Counted from the stretch's first letter, positions 8,394 to 17,395 are shown. The stretch: 64,000 nt of DNA from Actinoplanes derwentensis (GCF_900104725.1 NZ_LT629758.1:2046001-2110000), one strand, 5' to 3'. The notes: generated by a model not told the origin, from the letters alone. Translations and numbers: made by a program.

Positions 8394-10039
8394 CCCCCCA
8401 GGACCGTGTCCGAGCCGCCTACGCCCGGATCGCCCTCGGTGAACGCCCCGAAGCCTGGATCACCCTGCGTGACGAAGCGGCGGTGCTGGCCGACGCGGTG
8501 GCGGTAGAGGCTCGCCTCGCGGCCGGGGAGGACCTGCCGCTCGCCGGGTCGCTGCTGGCGGTCAAGGACAACATCGACGTGGCCGGGCTGCCGACCACCG
8601 CCGGCTGCCCGGGGTTCGCCTACCAGCCGGACGTCAGCGCCCCGGCGGTGCAACGCCTCGTCGACGCCGGAGCGCTCGTTCTCGGCAAGACCAATCTCGA
8701 CCAGTTCGCCACCGGGCTGGTCGGCACCCGCAGCCCCTATGGTGCCGTCCGGGACGTCCGTGACCCGTCGCTGGTCTCCGGCGGATCCAGCTCCGGATCG
8801 GCCGTGGCGGTGGCCCTCGGCATCGCTGACCTGGCCCTCGGCACCGACACCGCCGGATCGGGCCGGGTGCCCGCCGCCTTCCAGGGCATCGTCGGGATCA
8901 AACCGACCCGTGGCGTGGTGCCCAACGACGGGGTGGTGCCGGCCTGCCGGAGCTTCGACTGCGTGACGGTGTTCGCCCGTACCCTCGGTGACGCCCAGCG
9001 GGCCGCCAACCTGATGGCGTCACCGGTGTGGCCGGCTTCCGCGCCGCTGGCCGCACCGCCCCGGCCGGTGGTGGCCGTGCCGTCGCGCGACGAACTGGCC
9101 GGGATGTCACCGGAGTGGCTGGACGCCTTCGAACAGGTCGCCAAAGACCTGGAGACCGCGGGCGCCGTGCTGCGGCCCCTGCGGCTCGCACCGTTCCTGG
9201 CGGCGGCGAAGCTGCTGTACGACGGCGGTTTCGTGGCCGAACGGTACGAGGCCGTCGGCGCGTTCGTCACCGAACACCTCGCCGACGTGGACCCGACCGT
9301 CGGCCGGATCATCGCGTCGGCCCGTGACATCCCGGCCCACGTGCTGGTCGCCGACACGGCCCGGCTCGCCCGGCTGCGCGACGAGGCGATGGCCGAATGG
9401 GGTGACGCGGACGCGCTGCTGCTGCCGACCGCGCCGCTGCACCCGTCGATCGCCGACGTGCTGGCCGACCCGGTCGGGGTCAACTCGCGAGTCGGGACGT
9501 ACACCAACTTCTGCAACCTGTTCGACCTGGCCGCCGTCGCCGTACCCGCCCCCGGCCTGGGTGTTCAGGTGATCACCCGGGCGCACGCGGACGCGGTCGC
9601 CGCCGGGATCGCCGCCCTGATCGTCGGTGAACCGGCCCCACCGTCCGCCGCCACCGGGCTGCCGCTGATGGTCGTCGGCGCCCACCTCAGTGGTCAGCCG
9701 CTCAACGAGCAGCTGACCGCAGCCGGAGCGCGGTTCACCGCAACGGTCACGACGGCGCCGTCGTACCGGCTGCACGCGCTGCCCACCACCCCACCGAAAC
9801 CCGGCCTGACCAGGGTGGACAGCGGCGGGGCCTCGATCGAGGGCGAGATCTGGGAGATGCCGCCCGCCGCTCTCGGACCGTTCCTGGCCGCCCTCGGTGA
9901 ACCGATGACCCTCGGTAAGGTCCGGCTCGCCGACGGCACCAGCGTCACCGGCTTCCTCAGTGAGGCCGCCGCCCTGGCCGGTGCCCCGGACATCACCCAC
10001 CACGGCGGGTGGCGTGCCTACCTCGCGGAGAACTCGTGA
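8390..10039 (+). CDS. atzF: Allophanate hydrolase
   Basis: A 549-residue amidase-signature enzyme with a C-terminal allophanate hydrolase domain (about 425-549). The Ser-cisSer-Lys triad is readable as Lys59 (LAVKDN), Ser133 (GGSSSGS) and Ser157 (GTDTAGSGRVPAAF). It hydrolyses allophanate to ammonia and CO2, the last step after carboxylation of urea or after CgdAB. The ATG at 8390 overlaps the carboxylase stop (ATGA) and follows a GGAAGGA site. Its own stop overlaps the bioY GTG. The C-terminal half carries TLGKVRLADGTSVTGFL, typical of AtzF-like proteins. Confidence 0.92.
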   Translation: MTPQDRVRAAYARIALGERPEAWITLRDEAAVLADAVAVEARLAAGEDLPLAGSLLAVKDNIDVAGLPTTAGCPGFAYQPDVSAPAVQRLVDAGALVLGKTNLDQFATGLVGTRSPYGAVRDVRDPSLVSGGSSSGSAVAVALGIADLALGTDTAGSGRVPAAFQGIVGIKPTRGVVPNDGVVPACRSFDCVTVFARTLGDAQRAANLMASPVWPASAPLAAPPRPVVAVPSRDELAGMSPEWLDAFEQVAKDLETAGAVLRPLRLAPFLAAAKLLYDGGFVAERYEAVGAFVTEHLADVDPTVGRIIASARDIPAHVLVADTARLARLRDEAMAEWGDADALLLPTAPLHPSIADVLADPVGVNSRVGTYTNFCNLFDLAAVAVPAPGLGVQVITRAHADAVAAGIAALIVGEPAPPSAATGLPLMVVGAHLSGQPLNEQLTAAGARFTATVTTAPSYRLHALPTTPPKPGLTRVDSGGASIEGEIWEMPPAALGPFLAALGEPMTLGKVRLADGTSVTGFLSEAAALAGAPDITHHGGWRAYLAENS

Positions 10040-10605
10040 ACAACCTGACACTTCATGCGCCCCGGTACGTCCTCGGGGACCTGATTCTGACCCGGCTCAG
10101 CCCGTACACCCGCAGTGTCCTGCTCGTTCTCGGCGGAGCCGTCCTGATCGGGGTGTCCGCGCAGATCGCGGTGCCGGTCCCCGGAAGCCCGGTCCCGGTC
10201 ACCGGGCAGACCCTGGCGGTCCTGCTCACCGCGGCAGTCCTCGGGCCCTGGCGCGGCCCGGCCGCGTGTCTCACCTATGTGCTGGCCGGCCTGGCCGGCG
10301 TCTCCTGGTTCGCCGCCCCGAAAGCGGTCACGTTCGGTTACCTGCTGGGGATGCTGCTGGCGTCCGTCGTGGTCGGTGAGCTGGCCCGGCGCGGCGCCAC
10401 CCGCACCCCGTGGCGGGTCGCCCCGACGATGATCCTCGGCAGCCTGCTCGTCTACGCCGTCGGCGCGCCGTGGATGGCGCTCTCCCTTGGCCTGGACGCG
10501 GCGACCGCCGTCCACACCGGCGTCCTGCCGTTCCTGGTCGGCGACGCCCTGAAGGTGCTGATCGCGACGGCTGTCCTCGCGCTGCTGCCGCGTCCCGCAC
10601 GGTGA
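10036..10605 (+). CDS. bioY: Biotin transporter substrate-binding component BioY
   Basis: A 189-residue membrane protein with about six hydrophobic segments and the BioY signature PVPGSPVPVTGQTLAVLL. BioY is the S-component of ECF-type biotin uptake, and it can work alone or with an energy-coupling module; no such module is in the window. GTG 10036 overlaps the allophanate hydrolase stop (GTGA) and has GGAG 8 bp upstream, so it is translationally coupled as the last gene. The placement makes sense: the operon's carboxylase needs biotin, so cofactor uptake rises with the enzyme. Confidence 0.9.
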   Translation: MNNLTLHAPRYVLGDLILTRLSPYTRSVLLVLGGAVLIGVSAQIAVPVPGSPVPVTGQTLAVLLTAAVLGPWRGPAACLTYVLAGLAGVSWFAAPKAVTFGYLLGMLLASVVVGELARRGATRTPWRVAPTMILGSLLVYAVGAPWMALSLGLDAATAVHTGVLPFLVGDALKVLIATAVLALLPRPAR

Positions 10606-10610
10606 TCCCG

Positions 10611-10653
10611 CCGCTGCTCGGGGAGGCGGCAACACCATCTCCCCGAGCAGCGG
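10611..10653. terminator. Bidirectional terminator between convergent genes
   Basis: Perfect 15-bp stem (CCGCTGCTCGGGGAG and its complement) with a 13-nt loop, 5 bp after bioY and just beyond the stop of the convergent gene at 10657. No T-tract, as is common in actinobacteria. Confidence 0.75.
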
Positions 10654-10656
10654 GAA

Positions 10657-11271
10657 TCATCCGACGGTCTGCTTGAGTCTGGTCACGCCGGCGGTGACGG
10701 CGCTGGTCAGGGCCGCGCTGTCGGCGGCGTCGGCGGTGAAGGTGGCCAGGACGTCGCCGTGCGACACCACCACCGTGATCACCTTCTCGGTGGGTTCCTC
10801 GGGCTGCTCGATCGTCACCAGGAAACCGACGGTGGGGACACCGACCTGAGGGGCCTGCCAGCGGGAGTACGTGACACCCTTCGTCACCGTGGGGCAGCTG
10901 TCCAGCACGGCCTGGTGGCGTTTGAGCTGGTCGGCGGCGAGTTTCGCACCGATCGCGTTGATCGCCTCGGTGATGACCGTGCCGTCCCGGCCGCCCTTCT
11001 GGAACGAGACGGTGACGGATCCGCCCAGGCTGTCCACGAACTTCGGCGCGGCTGTCGTCTTGCAGGGTTCGGGGACGGTCTCCGGGACGACCGACGAGGC
11101 CATCACCATCCGGCTGTGGAACACGAAACCCGATGGTGCCTGTGCGGGGGCGAGCAGCGCCTGTTCCAGTTTCTCGACCGGCGGCACGGCCGCGGACGCG
11201 GGTGCTGCGGTGAAGGCGATGGTCGGCATGGTCAACGCGATCGACAGAACAGCGGCGATTCGGTTACTCAT
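10657..11271 (-). CDS. Secreted protein of unknown function
   Basis: A 204-residue protein with a clear Sec signal peptide (about 1-28, ending in PASAA). The mature part has two Cys residues that could form a disulfide. Its style (DGTVITEAINAIGAKLAADQ, SHGDVLATFTADA) recalls the extracellular sensor-like domains seen on PknH-type kinases and related secreted proteins, but I cannot assign a family with confidence. It converges on bioY and is separated from it by the terminator at 10611-10653. No neighbour suggests a role. Confidence 0.6.
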   Translation of the reverse strand: MSNRIAAVLSIALTMPTIAFTAAPASAAVPPVEKLEQALLAPAQAPSGFVFHSRMVMASSVVPETVPEPCKTTAAPKFVDSLGGSVTVSFQKGGRDGTVITEAINAIGAKLAADQLKRHQAVLDSCPTVTKGVTYSRWQAPQVGVPTVGFLVTIEQPEEPTEKVITVVVSHGDVLATFTADAADSAALTSAVTAGVTRLKQTVG

Positions 11272-11324
11272 GGCGCCACCCTATGACGCTTAAAGTCCTG
11301 TCTGTCCGATAAAACGCCGAAAGA

Positions 11325-11361
11325 CCGGCTCCGGCCACCTGCGGGTGATGACCGGAGCCGG
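11325..11361 (-). terminator. Terminator downstream of glsB-like gene
   Basis: Perfect 10-bp stem (CCGGCTCCGG and complement) 9 bp past the stop of the 11371 gene. On the minus strand it is followed by a T-rich stretch (TCTTTCGGCGTTTTA), as expected for intrinsic termination. Confidence 0.65.
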
Positions 11362-11370
11362 AAGTGGGTC

Positions 11371-11637
11371 TCAGGGCTTGCGCCGCCAGGTGCCGGCGAT
11401 GATCGCGACGCCCACCGCGGCCAGGCCGATCTGCAGCGCGATCTCGATCCAGTCGATGCCGGGGGTGTCGTCGACGCCGAGCAGTGCGGCGACGAAGGTG
11501 CCGATGACGGCGGCGACCACACCGATCAGCAGCGTCACCCACAGCGGGATGCTCTGCCTGCCGGGGATGACGAGCCTGCCGAGCGCGCCGATTACCAGGC
11601 CGAACAGGATGGCGGTGAAGAATCCGGTGACTTCCAC
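11371..11637 (-). CDS. GlsB/YeaQ/YmgE family stress membrane protein
   Basis: An 88-residue protein with three hydrophobic segments and the family pattern FGLVIGALGRLVIPGRQ, then LLIGVVAAVIGTFVA. Members of this transglycosylase-associated family are small inner-membrane proteins induced by general stress; biochemical function is unknown. Start chosen at GTG 11637 because GAGGAG lies 6 bp upstream; a longer in-frame reading exists but lacks a site. The C-terminus is the basic TWRRKP. Confidence 0.82.
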   Translation of the reverse strand: MEVTGFFTAILFGLVIGALGRLVIPGRQSIPLWVTLLIGVVAAVIGTFVAALLGVDDTPGIDWIEIALQIGLAAVGVAIIAGTWRRKP

Positions 11638-11768
11638 GTTCTGCTCCTCGAGGGGTTGTACCTGAGGAGCGGGTTCCCGGCGCGGGGCACCGGGCAAACG
11701 CGGCGGCGGAGCATGTCACGCGACTGTCATGGCGGGACCGTCATGACAGGACTTTCATGACAGGACCG

Positions 11769-12794
11769 TCACGGCAGGCCGGCGAGGCTGTCCTTCTGCA
11801 GGAAACCGGCCAGGTAGTTGACGACGCCGAGCACCAGCGCGCCGATCCCGGCATAGAGCCCGAGCGTGAGCAGCGGCGTCCCCATTGGTGCGTCCGGGAA
11901 GTACAGGACCCGCCGGAGCAGAGTGGCGCCGGCGCCGGGTGGCAGGGCCTGGCCGAAGTCGTGCCAGAACACCGGCATGAGTGGCCCGGCGGTGGCGGCG
12001 CCGCTGATCGGTGCGCCGATCAGGAAGTAGAGCAGCCCGCCGACGGCCGCACCGGCCGACCCGACCAGGGACACCAGCGCGCTGGTGGACGCGGTCGCGG
12101 CCAGGTTGATCAGGGCCAGGCTGAGGGTCAGGTGTAGGAAGTCGACGTGGTCGCCGACCCCGAATCCCCTGGCCAGGCCGGAGATTCCAGCGCCCACGCA
12201 CAGCGCGTACAGGACGAGGAACAGCAGCGGGAGTTCGCCGCGCGCCCACTTCGCGCGATACCGCGGGACGAGCCGGCCCAGCCCGATCGACCCGATGGTG
12301 CCGCCGAGAATCACCACCTGCAGCATCACGCCGAGGCCGCCGCCCGCCGAGTCGCCGGCCGGTAGGGGGGTGGCCTCGGTGACCGTCGGCGTGGCGGTGC
12401 CGGCGAACGCCTTGGTGACCAGGGCGGTCAGGGAGGCCGCCACCTGCGGGGACGCGGCGGTGGACTTGAGGAGTTCTACGCCGGTGTCGGTGACGATCAG
12501 CGCGCCGTAGACGTCGAGGCGGGCGATTCCGGTGAGGGCGGCGTCCCGGCTCTCGTAGTCGGTGATCTCCAGGGCGCTGCCTGCCTGCGTGCTGAGGGCC
12601 TGGCGGGTGGTCTCGGCGCCGACGTAACCGACCGGGATGTGATGCGGTGCCGGGGCGTGCGAGATGCTCAGCAGGGTCGCCCCGAGCAGGGCCACCACGG
12701 AGACCCCGAGAATCGCGAGCGCGATGGCCCGTACCCAGAAATGGTGTTCGCGTTTCCGCTCCTCGGCGGCCGGCAGTTCCGCCTCGGTCTCCAT
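11769..12794 (-). CDS. ABC-2-like multi-span membrane protein
   Basis: A 341-residue membrane protein. One transmembrane helix near the N-terminus (about 22-44) is followed by an extracytoplasmic loop of about 120 residues, then five or six more helices. This one-plus-five layout with a large first loop is that of ABC-2/YhgE-Pip-like export permeases. No ATPase gene is adjacent, so its partner, if any, is elsewhere. ATG 12794 is preferred over an upstream TTG at 12815; neither has a strong ribosome site. It ends close to 11760 where short repeats of a CATGACAGGAC-like sequence occur. Substrate unknown. Confidence 0.6.
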   Translation of the reverse strand: METEAELPAAEERKREHHFWVRAIALAILGVSVVALLGATLLSISHAPAPHHIPVGYVGAETTRQALSTQAGSALEITDYESRDAALTGIARLDVYGALIVTDTGVELLKSTAASPQVAASLTALVTKAFAGTATPTVTEATPLPAGDSAGGGLGVMLQVVILGGTIGSIGLGRLVPRYRAKWARGELPLLFLVLYALCVGAGISGLARGFGVGDHVDFLHLTLSLALINLAATASTSALVSLVGSAGAAVGGLLYFLIGAPISGAATAGPLMPVFWHDFGQALPPGAGATLLRRVLYFPDAPMGTPLLTLGLYAGIGALVLGVVNYLAGFLQKDSLAGLP

Positions 12795-12842
12795 GGGACC
12801 GATTTTTCCAGACAAAACGAGAACTTTTCGGCGATACGAGAA

Positions 12843-12867
12843 ACCCCCGGCCGGAACGGCCGGGGGT
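12843..12867 (-). terminator. Terminator of csbD-like gene
   Basis: Perfect 10-bp GC-rich stem (ACCCCCGGCC and complement) with a 5-nt loop, 11 bp beyond the CsbD stop. On the minus strand it is followed by TTTCTCG. Confidence 0.7.
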
Positions 12868-12878
12868 CACGGACGTGT

Positions 12879-13052
12879 TCAGGACTTGAAGACGTCCTTG
12901 ATCTTCTCGCCGGCCTGCTTGAGGTTCGAGGCGCGCTGGTCGGCCTTGCCTTCGGCTTCCAGACTCTCGTCGTCGGTCGCCTTGCCGAGGCCTTCCTTCG
13001 CCTTGCCGCCGATCTCTTCGGCCTTGTTGTCGACCTTGTCGTCAAAAGCCAT
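12879..13052 (-). CDS. CsbD family stress protein
   Basis: A 57-residue, highly charged protein that starts MAFDDKVDNKAEEIGGKAKE and has Lys/Glu/Ala-rich helical repeats typical of the CsbD family. These are abundant general-stress proteins of unknown mechanism, often under stress sigma factors. GGAGGTG lies 6 bp before ATG 13052. A strong terminator follows at 12843-12867, so the gene is monocistronic. Confidence 0.85.
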   Translation of the reverse strand: MAFDDKVDNKAEEIGGKAKEGLGKATDDESLEAEGKADQRASNLKQAGEKIKDVFKS

Positions 13053-13122
13053 CAGACACCTCCACGTCGAATTCTGTACGTGTCAGTACCCGTCGCCCGC
13101 CGTCCCAACCGGACTGACCGTG

Positions 13123-14172
13123 TCAGTCCCGGGTGATCTCCAGGGAACCCAGTCCGGCCTCGGCGTCGATGTCCAGTCCGGGCCGCTCGGCGAGGTCACC
13201 GACCTGGACCGTCAGGCCCTCACCGACGCCGCCCTTCGGTCGCCCGTAGACCTTGACGTCACCGGCCCCGCTGGTGAACGCGATCTCCACCGGCACCTCG
13301 TCGGAGGTAATGATCCGCCACTTCTCCACCCCACCGGCCATCAGGATCGGCAGGATGCCGTCGAGGTTGCCGAGTTCGATGTCGATGGTCTGCGCGCCAC
13401 CGATCAGGTCGATGTCGCTGACCGTGCCGCCGCCCATGTCCAGCGACGCCCGCCGCACTCCGGCGGTCATCCGCAGCCGCCACACGATGTCTTTGCTGAG
13501 CAGCACGTCGACCCGGCCGGAGCCCTTCACCGTGCCGTCCGGTTCGGCGCTGACCTTCAAGGTCTCGCCGGTGAACGCCGCGGTGACGTCCAGCCCGGAG
13601 TTCTTCGGCGTGGTGACCCGGAAGTTCTCCCCGTCCAGGTCGGCGGTCTTCACGTTCAGTTCGGTGACCCCGGTGACCAGGTCGAACCGGGCGGTGGTGA
13701 TCGCGGCGGCCGGTGGCGTGGATTCCACCGGCGCGGCCGAGGCGGAGGCGGGCGCCGCAGCGGACGCGGAGACGGGCGCGGACGCCGAGACGGAAGGTGC
13801 GAGTGCGGAGACGGACGGCGCGGGTGCCGCGGGTGCGGCCGTGTTCTGCGGCTCCCGGTCGCCGGTGGGACGCATCAGCAGCAGGGTGCCGACGGCGATC
13901 GCGCCGACCAGCAGCCCGCCCACGACGGCGGTCCGCCCGCGCCGGGAGCGTTCCGGTGGCGGCTCCCCGAAGTCCGCGAAGTCGGGCGGTGTGCCACCGT
14001 TCCGTGGCCGGTTCGCGGTGTCCGGCCAGTAGTCGGCGATGTTGGGCAGGTTGACCTGCTGCGACCGGTCGCCGGGCTCGTATTCCGAGCCGGCCACGGG
14101 TTCCGCGTGCCCCGGCACGTACCCGCCGATCCGTAGTCCTGGGCGCTCGCGGTCGGCGCCGTTACTCTCCAT
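13123..14172 (-). CDS. Membrane-anchored protein with DUF4097-like beta domain
   Basis: About 349 residues: cytoplasmic Pro/Asn-rich head, one transmembrane helix (about 82-101), an Ala/Ser/Pro linker (about 110-158) made of short ASASAP-type repeats, and a C-terminal beta-solenoid-like domain (160-349). The pattern TGVTELNVKTADLDGENFRV resembles DUF4097/adhesin-like domains that often accompany regulators or PspC proteins. AGGAG lies upstream of both GTG 14175 and ATG 14172, so the first residue is uncertain by one codon. Function unknown; an envelope-exposed structural or sensing role is inferred from topology only. Confidence 0.6.
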   Translation of the reverse strand: MESNGADRERPGLRIGGYVPGHAEPVAGSEYEPGDRSQQVNLPNIADYWPDTANRPRNGGTPPDFADFGEPPPERSRRGRTAVVGGLLVGAIAVGTLLLMRPTGDREPQNTAAPAAPAPSVSALAPSVSASAPVSASAAAPASASAAPVESTPPAAAITTARFDLVTGVTELNVKTADLDGENFRVTTPKNSGLDVTAAFTGETLKVSAEPDGTVKGSGRVDVLLSKDIVWRLRMTAGVRRASLDMGGGTVSDIDLIGGAQTIDIELGNLDGILPILMAGGVEKWRIITSDEVPVEIAFTSGAGDVKVYGRPKGGVGEGLTVQVGDLAERPGLDIDAEAGLGSLEITRD

Positions 14173-14367
14173 CACACCCGTCTCCTGCCGGCCCCTCGAT
14201 GTGATTCCCCGTGCAACATACGGACACGTAGCGTGGAGAGTTCAACCGGCGGTGAATCTCCTCGGACGGTGAGCAACTTACACGTTTCGTACAGCGGCGA
14301 GTTGTACGTCACACGCCGTCACGTTCATCCGATTTGTCGTACCGGAACCGGATAAGGTCTTGTCCTC

Positions 14368-15084
14368 GTGCCCCTCTCCCGCTCCCGCTTGACCCTGGTG
14401 TTCGGCGCCGTCGTCGTGATCCTGATCGCGGTCAATGTCGCCAACAAGTTCGGCCCGCACGGCACCGGCCTGGTCGCCGGCCCGCTGGTCGCGTTGCTCC
14501 TCGTCCTGCTCGGGCGGCGCGCCGGTCTCACCTGGCACGATCTCGGCCTGTCCCGCCGCACCCTGCTGCCCGGCCTGAAGTACGCGGTCGGGGCGATCAC
14601 CGTGGTGGCCGTGGTCTACGCGGCCGGGGCGGCACTGCCGTTCACCCGGCCCGCCTTCCAGGACGTCCGTTACCACCTGCACTTGAGCGCGGCTCTGTTG
14701 ACCGCGTTCGTGGTGGTCCCGCTCGGCACCGTCCTGCTGGAGGAGGTGGCGTTCCGGGGCGTGCTGATGGGCCTGGTCAACCGGCACCGTGGCGCGGTCT
14801 GGGCCAGCATCACGTCCTCGGTGCTGTTCGGCCTCTGGCACATCCTGCCGTCCCTGCGCCTCAACGAGGCCAACGGTGCGGTCGGTTCCACCGTCGGCAC
14901 CGGTTCGACCGGGCAGGTCCTGGCGGTGGTGGCCGCGGTGGCGTTCACTGCCCTGGCCGGGCTGCTGCTGTGTGAACTGCGCCGCCGCAGCGGCAGCCTG
15001 CTCGCGGCCGTCGGCCTGCACTGGGCCACCAACGGCCTGGGCCTGCTGATCACCGCGGGCTTGGCCGCGGCCCAGCTCACGTAA
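14368..15084 (+). CDS. CPBP family intramembrane metalloprotease
   Basis: A 238-residue polytopic protein with about seven hydrophobic segments and the complete CPBP (Abi/CAAX protease) signature: Glu125-Glu126 and Arg130 in EEVAFR, His158 in FGLWHI and His218/Asn222 in HWATN. Members cleave prenylated or membrane peptides, and some provide bacteriocin self-immunity. No bacteriocin genes are near. GTG 14368 is used; a weak AAGG site lies upstream. Substrate unknown. Confidence 0.87.
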   Translation: MPLSRSRLTLVFGAVVVILIAVNVANKFGPHGTGLVAGPLVALLLVLLGRRAGLTWHDLGLSRRTLLPGLKYAVGAITVVAVVYAAGAALPFTRPAFQDVRYHLHLSAALLTAFVVVPLGTVLLEEVAFRGVLMGLVNRHRGAVWASITSSVLFGLWHILPSLRLNEANGAVGSTVGTGSTGQVLAVVAAVAFTALAGLLLCELRRRSGSLLAAVGLHWATNGLGLLITAGLAAAQLT

Positions 15085-15117
15085 GGCGCCGCAGCTCACC
15101 TGGAGCGACTGAAGCGC

Positions 15118-15726
15118 CTAGGGCGCCGGGGCCAGCACCCAGACGACCTCGCACGTGCCGTTCTCGTCGGCGTTGGACCAGGTGTGCGGCTCGCGGCCGG
15201 GGAAGGTGAAGGCGTCGCCGACGGCCAGCAGTACGGTCTCGGTGGCCAGGCGCAGTTCGAGGCGCCCGCGGATCACGTAGACGAACTCGACCTCGCAGTC
15301 CAGCGTGTACAGCTCCTCGCCACCGCTGCCGCCGGGTTCCACCGTCGAGTGGATGACCTGCAGGTGGCTCTGGGTGCCGGGGGTGAGCAGCAGTTCGCCG
15401 ACCTTGCTGCCGCCGAAGTTGATCGGACGGCCCTCGCCGGCCCGGACCAGGGACGTGGCGGGCGGTTCGAACAGCTCGCCGACCCGGATGCCGATCACCT
15501 CGCAGATCGACACCAGCGACGCGACCGAGGGGGACACCTCGTCGCGTTCGAGCCGGCTGATGAAGCCCTTGTTGAGGCTTGTCGCGTCGGCGACCTGCTG
15601 CAACGTCAGCCCGCGGGCCTGCCGGGCGGCCCGCAGGCGGCCTCCGATCGCGGCACCGGCGGCCGGCGGCTGGGCCACCCGGCGTACCTGCCCTGCCATT
15701 ACTCCTCCAGCCGGGTCGTCCTTCAT
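15118..15726 (-). CDS. XRE-cupin regulator (PuuR-like) of the ureohydrolase operon
   Basis: About 202 residues: an N-terminal helix-turn-helix (RLRAARQARGLTLQQVADAT, then FISRLERDEVSPSVASL) and a C-terminal cupin (about 110-200; ELYTLDCEVEFVYVIRGRLE, FPGREPHTW) that would bind a small ligand. It faces the permease-ureohydrolase operon at 15851. HTH-cupin proteins such as PuuR commonly control polyamine or amino acid catabolism. ATG 15726 has GGAG 8 bp upstream; ATG 15699 with GGAGGAG is an equally good start. A 5-bp-arm inverted repeat at 15781 is a candidate binding site. Confidence 0.82.
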   Translation of the reverse strand: MKDDPAGGVMAGQVRRVAQPPAAGAAIGGRLRAARQARGLTLQQVADATSLNKGFISRLERDEVSPSVASLVSICEVIGIRVGELFEPPATSLVRAGEGRPINFGGSKVGELLLTPGTQSHLQVIHSTVEPGGSGGEELYTLDCEVEFVYVIRGRLELRLATETVLLAVGDAFTFPGREPHTWSNADENGTCEVVWVLAPAP

Positions 15727-15780
15727 CGAACATTCTCCAGGGTTGTCCGCCCGCCCTGAGCGCCGGGGTGTTAATTCCAA

Positions 15781-15794
15781 GCAACAAAGGTTGC
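15781..15794. promoter_or_regulatory. Candidate operator for the XRE-cupin regulator
   Basis: GCAAC-N4-GTTGC inverted repeat in the 124-bp divergent region between the regulator and the NCS1 permease, 56 bp upstream of the permease ATG. Short arms make this tentative. Confidence 0.4.
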
Positions 15795-15850
15795 GTGACA
15801 GGAAACTCGGCCCTAGTGTCGCCGCATCAGGTCTCACCTAAGGAAGCCCC

Positions 15851-17386
15851 ATGACCGATAACCCGGCCGTCATCGCGCGGCCCAAGGTCACCGAGGTCGA
15901 GCAGCACGGCATCGACACCATCCCGGCGTCGCACCGGCACTCCCGGCCCATCGACCTGTTCCGCATCCAGTTCGGCGGCGCCAACACCTTCGCCACCGTC
16001 ATCCTCGGCACCTTCCCGATCCTGCTCGGCCTGTCGCTCTGGCAGGCCGTCGCGGCCACCGTCACCGGTCTGCTCGTCGGCACGCTCTTCCTCGCCCCGA
16101 TGGGCCTGTTCGGGCCGCTGACCGGCACCAACAACGCGGTCGCCTCGGGCGCGCACTTCGGGGTCCGCGGCCGGATCGTCGGATCGTTCCTGTCCCTGCT
16201 GACCGCGATCGCCTTCTACTCGATCTCGGTCTGGGTCAGCGGCGACGCGGTGGTCGGCGCCCTGGTCCGGCTGGCCGGGGTACCGGACTCCGACCTGCTG
16301 CGCGCGGTGGTCTACGCGGTGCTCGGCGCGATCGTGATCGTCGTGGTGATCTACGGTTACGCGTTCATGCTGCTGGTCAACAAGATCGTGGTGTTCGGCA
16401 ACACCGCGCTCATGCTGCTCGGCATCCTGGCCTTCAGCGGCAGCCTCGACCTCGGTTACGACCCCGGCCCCGGCGCGTACGCCCTCGGCTCGTTCTGGCC
16501 CACCTTCGTGCTCTCCGCACTGATCGTGATGGGCAACCCGATCTCCTTCGGCGCCTTCCTCGGTGACTGGTCGCGGTACATCCCGGCGGGCGCCAAGCCG
16601 TCGCGGGTCCTCGGGGCCACCTTTGCCGCCCAGCTCGCCAGCCTCGTGCCGTTCATGTTCGGTGTCTTCACCGCGACCCTGGTCGCCGATCAGGCCGACT
16701 ACGTCATCGCCCTGATCAACACCGCACCGGCCTGGTACGCGGTGCTGCTGATCGTGGTCGCGTTCCTCGGCGGCCTCTCCACCGGCATCACCGCCCTCTA
16801 CGGCACCGGCCTGGACTTCTCCTCGGTCTTTCCGCGCCTGAACCGGGTGAAGGCGTCGTTGTTCATCGGCACGCTCGCGTTCGTCTTCATCCTCGTCGGC
16901 CGGCTCGCCTTCGACATGCTCGCGAGTGTGAACGCGTTCGTCGGCGCGATCGTCATCTGCACCACCCCGTGGATGGTGATCATGACGATCGGATGGTTCG
17001 TCCGCCGTGGCCACTACCGGGAGGCCGACCTCCAGGTCTTCAACCAGGGCCGGGAAGGTGGCGCCTACTGGTTCGACAAGGGTGTCAACTGGCGCGGCAT
17101 GGCGGCCTGGATCCCGGCCGCGATCGCCGGTCTGCTGTTCGCCAACTACCCGCCGCTGATCGAAGGCCCGTTCCGCAACGCCGCCGGGGGAGTGGACATC
17201 AGCCTGCCCGTCTCGATCGGCCTGGCCGCGGTCCTCTACCTGGGGATGCTGTTCCTGTTCCCGGAGCCCCGCTACGTGTTCGGCCCGGACGGCCCGCGTC
17301 TGGTCCCGGCGCGAGACGCGGAGATGCCCGCCGTGGTCGACGATCACACCGCCTCCGAGCACCGCGTCAAAACCCGTACCAGCTAA
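15851..17386 (+). CDS. NCS1-family permease
   Basis: A 511-residue, twelve-helix transporter of the nucleobase-cation-symport-1 family (cytosine, purine, allantoin, thiamine, hydantoin). Family signs are FGGANTFATVILGTF near residue 42 and a GPLTGTNNA loop in helix three. An AAGGAAG site precedes the ATG. First gene of a four-gene operon with ureohydrolase, NTF2-like protein and aldehyde dehydrogenase; the spacer to the next gene is 9 bp. Context suggests uptake of a nitrogen-rich compound that is later attacked by the ureohydrolase, but the substrate class cannot be read from sequence. Confidence 0.88.
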   Translation: MTDNPAVIARPKVTEVEQHGIDTIPASHRHSRPIDLFRIQFGGANTFATVILGTFPILLGLSLWQAVAATVTGLLVGTLFLAPMGLFGPLTGTNNAVASGAHFGVRGRIVGSFLSLLTAIAFYSISVWVSGDAVVGALVRLAGVPDSDLLRAVVYAVLGAIVIVVVIYGYAFMLLVNKIVVFGNTALMLLGILAFSGSLDLGYDPGPGAYALGSFWPTFVLSALIVMGNPISFGAFLGDWSRYIPAGAKPSRVLGATFAAQLASLVPFMFGVFTATLVADQADYVIALINTAPAWYAVLLIVVAFLGGLSTGITALYGTGLDFSSVFPRLNRVKASLFIGTLAFVFILVGRLAFDMLASVNAFVGAIVICTTPWMVIMTIGWFVRRGHYREADLQVFNQGREGGAYWFDKGVNWRGMAAWIPAAIAGLLFANYPPLIEGPFRNAAGGVDISLPVSIGLAAVLYLGMLFLFPEPRYVFGPDGPRLVPARDAEMPAVVDDHTASEHRVKTRTS

Positions 17387-17395
17387 GGAAAGATC

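Noticed and set aside
11700..11765. CRISPR-like short repeats (CATGACAGGAC units)
   Set aside because: Only two or three imperfect short copies with no regular spacers and no cas genes.
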